64,000 nucleotides of DNA, taken from positions 1,054,001-1,118,000 of the forward strand of contig NZ_CP017269.1 of NCBI RefSeq assembly GCF_001750685.1. The letters are read 5' to 3'. The stretch comes from Geosporobacter ferrireducens (lineage in GTDB: Bacteria; Bacillota; Clostridia; Peptostreptococcales; Thermotaleaceae). Below the pieces are notes generated by a model. That model had not been told where the DNA came from. It did not search any database and worked only from the letters and a program-made list of their open reading frames with translations. A program made the position numbers and the translations under genes. This document shows positions 15,328 through 23,636 of the stretch, piece after piece. How positions within the stretch are numbered: the stretch's first letter is position 1; each line of letters begins with the position of its first letter.

Positions 15328-15464
15328 CAAATAACGCCACTAGGTCTCCTCTTTCAACGCCTACGAGGTTAGCTGACGGGCTCGGATTGAAAGAGTTATC
15401 CTATCCTTTCGGAATTCGCCCCATGATTTGGTTCCCCCGCTTCCATATGGAACTAAGCGTATCA
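15303..15464 (-). promoter_or_regulatory. ydaO/yuaA c-di-AMP riboswitch upstream of the potassium operon
   Basis: The minus-strand leader contains the ydaO core blocks: GAAGCGGGGGAACCA (15444-15430), GGGGCGAATTCCG near 15420, and the hallmark CCGAGCCCGTCAGCTAACC followed by TCGTAGGCG (15385-15358). A terminator closes the leader at 15303-15327. In this class, c-di-AMP binding favours termination, so high c-di-AMP should shut off the operon. In B. subtilis the same riboswitch controls potassium uptake genes, which supports both the RNA call and the role of the downstream Trk/Ktr genes. Transcription is predicted to start at 15464. Confidence 0.92.
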
Positions 15465-15470
15465 TGTTAG

Positions 15471-15499
15471 ATTATAGTCCTATGACGTGTAATGGTCAA
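15471..15499 (-). promoter_or_regulatory. Sigma-A promoter of the riboswitch/potassium operon
   Basis: On the minus strand TTGACC (15499-15494) and TATAAT (15476-15471) are separated by exactly 17 bases. The predicted start at 15464 falls just before the first riboswitch stem. Confidence 0.8.
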
Positions 15500-15747
15500 A
15501 TACAGTCCTTTAGCGTATATTTAATCATCCAATATGTTGGATTCGATTCAACGAAATTACGTATCGATTCCTTCATAATTTTCTCTCGATCTCGTTAATT
15601 CGATAGGTATCATTGCTTGAATTATTTGTTCATATTTATCTTAAAATTTATATATCCTTAGAATAAAGTACTCCACAATAAAAATCTTCATTTTATGAAA
15701 TATTTTTTGTAGTTATTCATAAATATAGATCAATAGGAGGTGTTTTT

Positions 15748-15924
15748 TTGTACAGATCATTTGATTTATTAGATGAGATTAGTATTCTTAGAAATGCAAT
15801 GTACATATTAATTGAAGAATCTCATTGGAATTTACAGGATCCCAATGTACAATCCATCGGTCGATTAATTAACTCTGCCATCTATGCATACACACAATCA
15901 TGCTATAAAGGGTACCTGCGATAA
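15748..15924 (+). CDS. Spo0E-like aspartyl-phosphate phosphatase (TTG start)
   Basis: A 58-codon frame beginning TTG, five bases after a strong TAGGAGGTG. The peptide runs LLDEISILRNAMYILIEE, then DPNVQSIGRLINSAIYAY, matching the two-helix hairpin and D-P-x-V pattern of Spo0E-family proteins, which dephosphorylate Spo0A~P and modulate sporulation. The signature SQELD is degenerate here (GRLIN by alignment), so activity is uncertain. It lies between the potassium-operon leader and a bidirectional terminator and is divergent from the operon. Confidence 0.6.
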   Translation: MYRSFDLLDEISILRNAMYILIEESHWNLQDPNVQSIGRLINSAIYAYTQSCYKGYLR

Positions 15925-16001
15925 CCTTATAATACTTACAGAATAACAAAGAATGTACAAATATGCCTAAAGTCGCAATCCTGATTTGCCCTATGTTAAT
16001 A

Positions 16002-16052
16002 ATAAAAATAAAAATCCAAAGGAAGTCATCTTCTCTTTTGGACTTTTATTTT
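16002..16052. terminator. Bidirectional terminator
   Basis: A hairpin with AAAATAAAAATCCAAA paired to TTTTGGACTTTTATTTT and an inner GAAG/CTTC stem, between the Spo0E-like gene and the CAP-domain gene, which converge. Confidence 0.75.
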
Positions 16053-16066
16053 GAATAGGTTTTGCT

Positions 16067-16978
16067 TTATCTAGGCTTACTAATAAACATTTGCGTATAG
16101 ATATATCCGTATTTCCCACTCGGTCTTACGCCAATCCCTATATGGGTAAAATTCGGACTAAGAATATTTTGCCTGTGACCGCTTGAATTCATCAACGCAT
16201 TGTGCGCTTTTTCTACCGTAGCATTTCCTGCTAGATTTTCTCCTGCATGCAAATAACTAATTCCGAATTTTTTTAACATATCAAAAGGACTTCCATAGGT
16301 TGGTGAATTGTGGCTAAAGTAGTTATTATCCACCATATCCTGCGACTTGATTCCTGCTACTTTTGCAACTTCTAAATCTACGGTTAGAGCTGCCAGCCCA
16401 TTCTTTGCTCTTTCCCGGTTTACTAAGTCTACCATCTGTTGTTCTTGCGTACTCAGTCTCTGAGTGGCAGGTGCCTGCTGCGTTTGCGGCTGTTGGCCTT
16501 GTTGCGTTTGTGGTGTCTGTTGGGCTTCTTGCTGCGGTATCCTTTGCTGCTGTGCTTCATTGGGCTGCTGTGCAACTTGCGGTTGCTGTACCGGCTGATT
16601 TCCCAGGTTATCTCCTTCCTTTATGATAGGAGTCGCCTTTGTTGCATCTATAGCGCCTACTTCATTGTTATTCATTTGAATAATATACCAGTCGCCCACT
16701 TGATCCAGTACATTTACTTCTTGATTTTGACGAAGGGTTCCAATTGTCCGAAATCCTTCTCCTGTACCTGCCTTAACATCTACGGTACTGTCCGTAATTC
16801 TACAGTTTCTCACCCTTTCCATTTGTGTAATTGATGATTCATTAGTCTCTAGATCCTGCTGGGGTGTAGCCGCTCTTTCTTGTTGTCCTTCTTGCGGTCT
16901 TTGTTGGGGTCTCTGTTGGGGAGCACATGCTGTAAATATTAGCATGACTGCAACAAATATTATTAGCATTTTTTTCAT
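16067..16978 (-). CDS. CAP/SCP-domain lipoprotein with SH3-like domain (YkwD-type)
   Basis: The ATG at 16978 is best spaced from GAGGTG; GTG and ATG codons just upstream are too close. The roughly 303-residue protein has a lipoprotein signal (MLIFTAC lipobox), a short Gln-rich stretch, an SH3b-like domain (about 55-115, CRITDSTVDVKAGTGEGFRT), a long Gln/Pro-rich linker and a C-terminal CAP domain (about 180-303) with LVNRERAKNGL, YFSHNSPT, AGENLAG, SSGHRQNIL and IGIG. Such YkwD-like proteins are secreted by spore formers. It is expected on the outer face of the membrane or in the wall; enzymatic activity is not established for the family. Confidence 0.88.
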   Translation of the reverse strand: MKKMLIIFVAVMLIFTACAPQQRPQQRPQEGQQERAATPQQDLETNESSITQMERVRNCRITDSTVDVKAGTGEGFRTIGTLRQNQEVNVLDQVGDWYIIQMNNNEVGAIDATKATPIIKEGDNLGNQPVQQPQVAQQPNEAQQQRIPQQEAQQTPQTQQGQQPQTQQAPATQRLSTQEQQMVDLVNRERAKNGLAALTVDLEVAKVAGIKSQDMVDNNYFSHNSPTYGSPFDMLKKFGISYLHAGENLAGNATVEKAHNALMNSSGHRQNILSPNFTHIGIGVRPSGKYGYIYTQMFISKPR

Positions 16979-17094
16979 TTTCATCACCTCATTAATATTA
17001 TTTCCGACCCGTGAAAATTAATAATTTTTTAGGATAATGTAAGATTTAGCAAATAAGTAAAGTAATGATAAATAAAAAAACCTTCTCCATATGA

Positions 17095-17141
17095 ACACAT
17101 TTTTAACTTTCTCATATTATGAATTGATATTAAAAATGTGT
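17095..17141. repeat. Perfect 12-bp inverted repeat before the tgl operon
   Basis: ACACATTTTTAA (17095-17106) and its exact complement TTAAAAATGTGT (17130-17141) flank 23 bases, and the second arm abuts the GGGGTG ribosome-binding site. CATATTAT at 17113-17120, inside the loop, fits the sigma-K -10 form CATAnnnT, with AC-rich bases about 15 upstream. Confidence 0.5.
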
Positions 17142-17155
17142 GGGGTGATAAATAG

Positions 17156-18340
17156 ATGTTTCCATATTACACGCCTAGGCCTTTCCCTTATAACGCCTAT
17201 TATTCCGACATGCGGCCTGCAACATATCCCTACTATCCAATGACAAATAATATATATTACCCAAACAACTACAGCAATAAATTCCTGCTGCCTCCCTCAA
17301 AAACTGTGGCAAATAATACCGATCTCTCGGAATATTATTTATCAGTAGGAAAATTAGATACAGCGTACAATGTCAACAAATCTATCACGCTCCGGGAACT
17401 GAATCAAGTAACTGATGCTTTTCATAAATTGATAGAAACAAATACGCAGGAAGCGCTGAATGTGGTAAATGATGAAGATATATCCTTTTCTGCTTTATTT
17501 AAACTTCGTGACCACATTAGAGAGTTGGCTCTATTTGAAGGTCTAAACCTTCGTAACAAAATAGCCCTCATCTTGACCGATGATATATTGTCACGCAAAA
17601 TGGAAAATCACTCTATTGATTTCTCCTCCTGTGATGATATCCACGCTGTTCATTCTGCACTCAAATGGATTGTAGAAACAGGATCTGTACATGATGGCTT
17701 ACACAGCGATCATGATGCAGTAATAGATATCGCAGCAGTATTTCTAATAGAACTCTTCCATGAAAAGACGATTCTTTCTACAGTAGCAGACATGATTTTC
17801 GAAAGAAATAGAAGTGGCCGCCTAAACCATGATTTAGTCTGGGCATTCTTTGAAGCCCGTGATCCTCAGAGCTTGGTTTTAATAGCGAATCGTCTAAAGT
17901 CAGGTCATAAAAAAGATGCAGAATTTGCCCGCAAACTTTTAGGTTTTGTGCCGGGATTGCATAAAAGTAATCATATAGATGCAGAACAACAGTATTCCTA
18001 CATTGTTAACTGGCTCCATGATAATAGTCCCTTTCTACACTATACAGGCGAAAGTATGCAACAGCGCAATAGCCCTATCCCCTATGTTATCGTTCTAGAA
18101 GCCAAATACTTATGTAAAACACTTTATAGAGATAAAAACAGCGTTCTGGAGTCCTTAACAAATAAAGATTACCAACTTCTAGATGCATTTAATAAGCTGG
18201 ATATGAACCATAAGGTTTTACTCTCAGACTTCTCATTTTCACTTCATCAAATGAACCTTTCCTCGTGGAAAATGTGGCTCCAATATCCTATTGCTGAGCA
18301 AATAAAAATAGCTAAAGCTAGAACAGGAGGGGGACTATGA
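17156..18340 (+). CDS. Unknown Pro/Tyr-rich-leader protein coupled to tgl
   Basis: A 394-residue protein with no family that I recognise. Residues 1-45 are very rich in Tyr, Pro and Asn (MFPYYTPRPFPYNAYYSDM...), like coat proteins that become cross-linked. The rest is helical and soluble, with several His-rich spots (VHDGLHSDHD). No signal peptide or catalytic motif is visible. Its stop overlaps the start of tgl by four bases (ATGA), so the two are co-translated. I infer a spore-coat protein that is a substrate, scaffold or chaperone of the transglutaminase. Confidence 0.8.
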   Translation: MFPYYTPRPFPYNAYYSDMRPATYPYYPMTNNIYYPNNYSNKFLLPPSKTVANNTDLSEYYLSVGKLDTAYNVNKSITLRELNQVTDAFHKLIETNTQEALNVVNDEDISFSALFKLRDHIRELALFEGLNLRNKIALILTDDILSRKMENHSIDFSSCDDIHAVHSALKWIVETGSVHDGLHSDHDAVIDIAAVFLIELFHEKTILSTVADMIFERNRSGRLNHDLVWAFFEARDPQSLVLIANRLKSGHKKDAEFARKLLGFVPGLHKSNHIDAEQQYSYIVNWLHDNSPFLHYTGESMQQRNSPIPYVIVLEAKYLCKTLYRDKNSVLESLTNKDYQLLDAFNKLDMNHKVLLSDFSFSLHQMNLSSWKMWLQYPIAEQIKIAKARTGGGL

Positions 18341-19101
18341 CCATATATGCAGGTAATACTACCCTTCCAAACGATTTTGTCAATCAGTATCCAACCAATA
18401 GTGTAGAAAGAAAAGTCATTGAAATACTATCTTCCAGCAATCAAGTTTACCGGTACCAATCTTTAGATCACTTTAAATTTGAACTAGAGCTACGGGCAAA
18501 TGTGGTGAGTGCTTCTAGGGAACTCTTTTATAGCGGCCTTTCTTTTCGTACTTTTCGTAGATCCGTGTGTAATCCAGCTTATTGGAACCGCGATGAAGAC
18601 GGCGGCTTTTCAACAAAAGAAGGAGTTCCTCCATCGGAAGCCATTCGAGATATTTTCAGAAACGGATCCAGATATGGAACCGAATGTGCTACGGCAATTG
18701 TCATTGTTTACTTTAAAGCCGTTCTAAATGTATTTCCTGATGAAATCTTTAATAGACTATTCCCTAGAATAAACTTGATGAATTGGCAGAACTTAGATAA
18801 CAATCTTGGTATTAGCTATTTTAGAAACCCTATAGATTACTTGCCCGGCGACTGTAGATATGTTAGAAATCCAGATGTAAACCCTTCGACTCCTGAATGG
18901 CAAGGAGAAAATGCAATTGATTTGGGTAACGGATTTTATTATGGCCATGGGATTGGCATAAAGACAATAGATGGAATCATTGCCGCTTTAAATCAAAATA
19001 GAAGACCGGGCGCTACCGAATCTGCATATTTGATGAATTCTGTTAATCGTTTAGACTTTGTGCGTCTCGCTTCTCTGTATAATCGTTTTGTTTCTGTATA
19101 A
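18337..19101 (+). CDS. tgl: Protein-glutamine gamma-glutamyltransferase (spore transglutaminase)
   Basis: A 254-residue protein homologous over its length to B. subtilis Tgl (245 residues). It keeps LELRANVVSASRELFYSG, the PPSEAIRDIF segment, the catalytic region YGTECATAIVIVY with nucleophile C117, the GDCRYVRNPDVNPSTPEW block, the GENAIDLG stretch and the YGHGIGI loop. It makes epsilon-(gamma-glutamyl)lysine bonds that cross-link coat proteins on the maturing spore. It is the second gene of a two-gene unit and ends at a hairpin terminator. Confidence 0.93.
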   Translation: MTIYAGNTTLPNDFVNQYPTNSVERKVIEILSSSNQVYRYQSLDHFKFELELRANVVSASRELFYSGLSFRTFRRSVCNPAYWNRDEDGGFSTKEGVPPSEAIRDIFRNGSRYGTECATAIVIVYFKAVLNVFPDEIFNRLFPRINLMNWQNLDNNLGISYFRNPIDYLPGDCRYVRNPDVNPSTPEWQGENAIDLGNGFYYGHGIGIKTIDGIIAALNQNRRPGATESAYLMNSVNRLDFVRLASLYNRFVSV

Positions 19102-19108
19102 CAAAAAG

Positions 19109-19136
19109 AGAAACTGTTCAATAAAGAACAGTTTCT
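19109..19136. terminator. Terminator between tgl and the polysaccharide deacetylase gene
   Basis: The stem AGAAACTGTTC/GAACAGTTTCT with a short AT loop lies between convergent genes. The T run is clearest on the minus strand. Confidence 0.7.
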
Positions 19137-19150
19137 TCGCTATTTTTATA

Positions 19151-20527
19151 TTATTTGCTAGTTTCAACAATCTTTTTAAACTCTTCCATAGTTACTGCAG
19201 GACTAATACTAAATCTTTTAAGCTCATAAGGTGCATCTCCAGATTTTACATATCCTGGTTTTGTATTAAAAGCCATGCTGTATCCCAGCTGCTTGAGTAT
19301 ACCGATCGTCGTCCGGTTATATTGGCCATATGGATAGGCAAAATACGTTGTGTTCAATAGCTGTCTATTTAGTGCTAAATCTTTTTCTATAATTTCTTTT
19401 GGCTGGCTTACAAGAAAACTGATGTTTTTATTATTAAGGTGATGCAGTCCATGGGTATGAGCAGGAAATTCAAAGCAATCTTCACTCTTCTCCATCTCAA
19501 TCCAGCTCATATAGTTTAATTTGTCAGGATTAAAGTGCTGGGGAGAACTAGGAATCACCTCTGTGATCATAAATATGGCTGCGGTATAGCCATACTGCTT
19601 TAAAATTGGGTAGGCGTAGAGATAATTGCTTAGGTATCCATCATCAAAGGTAATCACAACACTTTTCTTAGGCAGTCTAATATGTCCTTTTACAAAGCTT
19701 TCTAATTGTCCTAAGGTTATCGTTTTATACCCATTGTCATAAAGCATCTTCATTTGCTCCTCAAACCTCTCCACAGACAATACGGCGGAGTTATTAAGAA
19801 ACTGTTTATTTTCTTCATTCTTTAACAAATGATGATATACCAGCACAGGAACCTTTTGAGCATACTCCATGCCTTCCAGGTGTTGAATAAATTTCTTCTC
19901 CATCGCCAATTTATATACAAGGGTAAGTGCCTGTTCCCGTGTTGTATTTCCCTTTGGGTCAATCCTCAAATTTCCGGTTCCTTTCATAATATCTTTTTTG
20001 TAAAGGTAGACAATGGCTGGCCTTGCCCAGTATGCGATTTCCTGGTTGTCCTCAAAAATCAAATCATCATTTATATCAAAATCATCATTAGGCGCCAAGA
20101 TCTTTAACGTATTATAAAGCAATACTGCAATCTCTTGTCTCGTAATTGTACCCCTCGGATTATACTTGCCTTCACCAATGCCCTTTACCAATCCTAACTC
20201 ATAAGCTTGGCCAATCTCTCGCCGATAACTGCTGGAGGCAATATCATGGAAAGGTTCTTCTTTCGGCTGCTTTAAAGGTTTACAAGTGGATTTTTGATAT
20301 AGATTTACAGTCAGTAACGCAAATTCTTCCCTTGAAATATTTTGTCTGAGATTTCCCATGATTCTTTGATCCGCAACCCCATTTTGCTCCATGCCATCCA
20401 CGGCAGCGCGGGCCCAACTGCTGGCAGTCCGCTGTGCATAGCTTTGGCTTCCAACAATTGCAATTAATACAAAAAAAATAAGACTTAACACAGAAATCCG
20501 TTTCATTCCCCTTGTTAATAAGTTCAT
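19151..20527 (-). CDS. SLH-domain polysaccharide deacetylase (exported)
   Basis: A 458-residue exported protein: signal peptide (about 1-31, cleavage near SYAQ), three SLH motifs (about 35-215, with FHDIA...ITRQEIAVLLYN and FEDNQ...TTREQALTLVYK) that anchor it to wall polymers, then a NodB domain (about 225-450). NodB motif 1 is VITFDDGYLSN, motif 2 is AHTHGLHHL and motif 3 is FAYPYGQYN. The likely reaction is removal of N-acetyl groups from peptidoglycan or another surface glycan. It is a single-gene unit between two terminators. Confidence 0.9.
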   Translation of the reverse strand: MNLLTRGMKRISVLSLIFFVLIAIVGSQSYAQRTASSWARAAVDGMEQNGVADQRIMGNLRQNISREEFALLTVNLYQKSTCKPLKQPKEEPFHDIASSSYRREIGQAYELGLVKGIGEGKYNPRGTITRQEIAVLLYNTLKILAPNDDFDINDDLIFEDNQEIAYWARPAIVYLYKKDIMKGTGNLRIDPKGNTTREQALTLVYKLAMEKKFIQHLEGMEYAQKVPVLVYHHLLKNEENKQFLNNSAVLSVERFEEQMKMLYDNGYKTITLGQLESFVKGHIRLPKKSVVITFDDGYLSNYLYAYPILKQYGYTAAIFMITEVIPSSPQHFNPDKLNYMSWIEMEKSEDCFEFPAHTHGLHHLNNKNISFLVSQPKEIIEKDLALNRQLLNTTYFAYPYGQYNRTTIGILKQLGYSMAFNTKPGYVKSGDAPYELKRFSISPAVTMEEFKKIVETSK

Positions 20528-20650
20528 AGCGGTTACCCCTTAGCCCTTTTCTATTATTAGATAATTATAGAATAGCATATAGGATATTTTATACGCTATA
20601 GACACTATTTGACATTTTCGTTACAATTGTATTACATAGATTCATTATAG

Positions 20651-20697
20651 AAAAAATCAGCTCTGCAGGAAGATATCCTGCAGAGCTGATTTTTTTG
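20651..20697 (-). terminator. Terminator after oligoendopeptidase F
   Basis: A long stem with AAAAAATCAGCTCTGCAGGA and its complement, followed on the minus strand by a T run, three bases beyond the stop codon. Confidence 0.9.
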
Positions 20698-20699
20698 TC

Positions 20700-22463
20700 T
20701 TATTTGAGTGCTATGAATTTTTCTATGTCCGCTTCTAATAATCGTAAGGATGCCAGCCAAAAATCTTTACTTCGCACATCCACGTCCACTATGCGACCTA
20801 CCGCTGCAATGCTATTTTTCCCTGTTACCGCTAATAATTTATCATAAATTTCTACAAATTCACTGCCCATTTCCAGATATTTTGCATAAAGTCCCTTTGC
20901 AAATAATAGGCCAAAGGCATAGGGAAAATTGTAGAAATTGTATTCTGCACTATAGTAGTGAGGTTTAACAACCCACATATACGGATGAAGCCATTGATGA
21001 TCCAATCCCTGCCCATAGGCCAGCCTCTGCGCTTCAAGCATCATCTCTTTTAGTTCCCGTACGGAGAGAGAGCCTGATTCTCTTTTGTAGAAAAGCTCAC
21101 TTTCAAACAAATACCGGCTGTATATATCCACGATTACCTGTCCTGCTCCTGATAAACTGCTTTCCAATATAGAGAAAGATTCTTCTTTAGAAGCCTGCTT
21201 TAAGGCAGCATCTTTTATGATGGTTTCACAGAAGATAGAGGCAGTTTCCGCGATGGGCATTGGGTAGTCGCTGTTTAAATGGGTTTCCTCTTTTAAGCAT
21301 TCCCCATGGTATCCATGACCCAGTTCATGGGCTAGTGTCATAACATCATTAAAGCTTCCTGTAAAGTTTGCTAGAATTCTGCTCTCCTTGATGCTGTGAA
21401 GATTTGCACAAAAAGCCCCTCCTCGCTTTCCTTCTCTCGGTTCCGCATCAATCCATTGCCTTTCAAATGCCTTTTCTGCATAGTCTGATAATCTGTTGCT
21501 AAAGCTTTTAAAGTTATTCACAATAAAGGCTCTTGCTTCTTCATAGCTAAAACGCATATTCACTTCTCCCATAGGAGCAAATAGATCGTAAAAGGGCAGC
21601 CCCTTTCCATGGCCTAACAATTCTGCCTTTTTCTGATAGTAGCGATGAAAGGACGGAAGTTTTTCCTGTATGGCCGCAAGCATTGCCTCTAAGGTTTCTT
21701 GCTCCATTCTCGAATCTAAGAGAGTTTTCTTTAAAGGAGAAGCATATCCACGGATTTTACTTAACGTAATGACTTCACCTTTAATTCCGTTCAGGCAAGC
21801 AGCAGAAGAAACCTCAATTTTTTCATAAGCTTTTAATTCTGCATCATAAGCGTTTCTTCTTATAGCCGGGTCACCCTCATAAGCCATGTTTCTCACCACT
21901 GGCAACGGCAATTGCTTCGTTTCTCCATCTTTCTCAATATCTACTAACAGGGTGGAGGTTAATAGTTCCTGCAGCTTAGTCCATGCACCGGACCCTGTAT
22001 TTTTCATTTTTGCAATCAGCAGCTCCTCCTGCTCACTTAATAAATATTGACTTTTTTCACACAATTCCTGAAGATAATATTCATGTTCTTTTAGAAATTT
22101 TGAGGCCGAAATCAATTCTTCTAAGTTTTCTAATGCTGCTAACCACTTCTGAAACAGAACCTGGGGCTTTGTTAGCTCCGTTAAATCATTTTCCAGCTGT
22201 TCTACCACTTGCATTGCTGTTTCATTCTTTGCCTCTACGCTTAGTGTCAATTCAGCAAAGTTGTAAATTCTAGTAAACTGCTGAAGAAATTCATTTTCCA
22301 TATGCAAAAAAGTTTCCATCTTCTTTTGTGAATTTTCATCATTACATAGATGCTTTTCTGTCCATTCCTTCATTTTATCAATCATTTCTCTGCAGCTTTT
22401 TAAATCTTCTTTAAAATTCTCACCACTAAAGCTTGGATATAGCGCATCCAAATTCCATCTCAT
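20700..22463 (-). CDS. pepF: Oligoendopeptidase F (M3 metallopeptidase)
   Basis: The ATG at 22463, ten bases after AGGAGG, gives 587 residues; the frame opens eight codons earlier. The zinc motif LAHELGHGYHG and the downstream ligand glutamate region (PIAETASIFCETI) are characteristic of M3B oligoendopeptidases. The N-terminal half is helical, as in the family. No signal peptide; it is a cytoplasmic enzyme that hydrolyses short peptides, for nutrition or turnover of signal peptides. Size fits PepF (about 600). It is a single-gene unit with its own terminator. Confidence 0.93.
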   Translation of the reverse strand: MRWNLDALYPSFSGENFKEDLKSCREMIDKMKEWTEKHLCNDENSQKKMETFLHMENEFLQQFTRIYNFAELTLSVEAKNETAMQVVEQLENDLTELTKPQVLFQKWLAALENLEELISASKFLKEHEYYLQELCEKSQYLLSEQEELLIAKMKNTGSGAWTKLQELLTSTLLVDIEKDGETKQLPLPVVRNMAYEGDPAIRRNAYDAELKAYEKIEVSSAACLNGIKGEVITLSKIRGYASPLKKTLLDSRMEQETLEAMLAAIQEKLPSFHRYYQKKAELLGHGKGLPFYDLFAPMGEVNMRFSYEEARAFIVNNFKSFSNRLSDYAEKAFERQWIDAEPREGKRGGAFCANLHSIKESRILANFTGSFNDVMTLAHELGHGYHGECLKEETHLNSDYPMPIAETASIFCETIIKDAALKQASKEESFSILESSLSGAGQVIVDIYSRYLFESELFYKRESGSLSVRELKEMMLEAQRLAYGQGLDHQWLHPYMWVVKPHYYSAEYNFYNFPYAFGLLFAKGLYAKYLEMGSEFVEIYDKLLAVTGKNSIAAVGRIVDVDVRSKDFWLASLRLLEADIEKFIALK

Positions 22464-22596
22464 AAGCTTCAAACCTCCTAAAATCAATCTAGCATTTTGT
22501 TTGAAATTTCTTACTTCACAAGCCTAACCTCTATTATATATTATGCTCTTTAAAATACCAAATATTTCTATGGTAATTTTATTTATAAAAATAAGC

Positions 22597-22626
22597 AAAT
22601 CCTGTTGTCTCTCAACAACAGGATTT
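22597..22626 (-). terminator. Terminator after the LD-carboxypeptidase gene
   Basis: A hairpin AAATCCTGTTG/CAACAGGATTT with an intervening TCTCTCAA-type loop, two bases beyond the stop, and T-rich sequence following on the minus strand. Confidence 0.75.
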
Positions 22627-22628
22627 AT

Positions 22629-23558
22629 TTATTGAACAGCCGCCTCTGTAATGATTAATTTTCTCTGCCCTGCATCCAATAAAGCATTTACGCCTATAGG
22701 AACTGTTATTTTTGGGGTGCAGTGGCCGATCTTAAAATTCAGTACAGTAGGTTTTTGATAAGGCAAGAGGATCTCTTCAAAAACCTCTATGAGACTCAAA
22801 CTCTCTAATGGGTTTTTAGGCTCACAATCATTCCAATCTCCAAGGATGATGCCTGCAGCATCCTCAAATTTACCTGCCAACGCTAATTGTGTCAGCATTC
22901 TGTCAACCCGGTAAGGTTCTTCTCCAATATCTTCTAAAAATAATATTTTTCCTTTTGTATTAATCTCATAGGGCGTTCCCATCGTTGCTGCAATCAGCGC
23001 AAGATTTCCCCCAATTAGCTGTCCCTCTGCTTTACCTTCCTTTAGACATTGGACTACTTCGCCATGAGGGTTTTGTATATCTCCCATGGGTTCCGGCTGC
23101 ATCACTGCCTTTAGTAGAGAGTTCTTAGAAAAATCATCAATTCCATCGGCTAGATCCGATGAGGCCATAGGTCCATGAAAAGTAATCAGTTCACATTTTT
23201 GCTGGATAGCAGTATGGATTGTTGTAATATCACTATAGCCTATAAATACCTTGGGATTATTACGAATCATATTATAATCCAGTAGATTTAAAATTTTAGG
23301 AGTACCATAGCCTCCTCTCAAACACATAATGCCATCGACAGCTGGATCCATAAACATTTGATTTAGGTCTTCTGCTCTGCTCTTATCACTTCCAGATAAA
23401 TATCCCCGGGCAGCATAGCAGCTTTTTCCCATTTTCACCTTAAACCCTAGGACTTCCAGCTGCTCTTGAGCTAGTTTTACCCTTTCCTTCGGCGTAGGAC
23501 TAGCTGGTGCAACTACACCAATGGTATCTCCAAATTTTAACGCCTTTCCTCTTACCAT
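22629..23558 (-). CDS. LD-carboxypeptidase (S66 family, LdcA-like)
   Basis: The ATG at 23558 after AGGGGG is preferred over the frame opening at 23597, giving 309 residues. S66 features are present: GDTIGVVAPASP at the N-terminus, CLRGGYG, the nucleophile region FHGPMASSD, the glutamate-containing FLEDIGEEPYRVDRML and the histidine in FKIGHCTPK. The family cleaves the L,D bond of tetrapeptides in recycled muropeptides; some members instead cleave microcin-type substrates. Cytoplasmic, with no signal peptide. It lies downstream of spmAB in the same direction and may be cotranscribed with it. Confidence 0.9.
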   Translation of the reverse strand: MVRGKALKFGDTIGVVAPASPTPKERVKLAQEQLEVLGFKVKMGKSCYAARGYLSGSDKSRAEDLNQMFMDPAVDGIMCLRGGYGTPKILNLLDYNMIRNNPKVFIGYSDITTIHTAIQQKCELITFHGPMASSDLADGIDDFSKNSLLKAVMQPEPMGDIQNPHGEVVQCLKEGKAEGQLIGGNLALIAATMGTPYEINTKGKILFLEDIGEEPYRVDRMLTQLALAGKFEDAAGIILGDWNDCEPKNPLESLSLIEVFEEILLPYQKPTVLNFKIGHCTPKITVPIGVNALLDAGQRKLIITEAAVQ

Positions 23559-23636
23559 CTCTGTTTTCCCCCTATACACTAAATCATTGAGGGCCATATG
23601 ACAGCCCTCAATGATATTCTATGGTATTATCGTTTC

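Noticed and set aside
23581-23620. Hairpin between spmB and the LD-carboxypeptidase gene as a terminator
   Set aside because: The stem is good but no T tract follows on the minus strand, so transcription may continue; not listed as a terminator.
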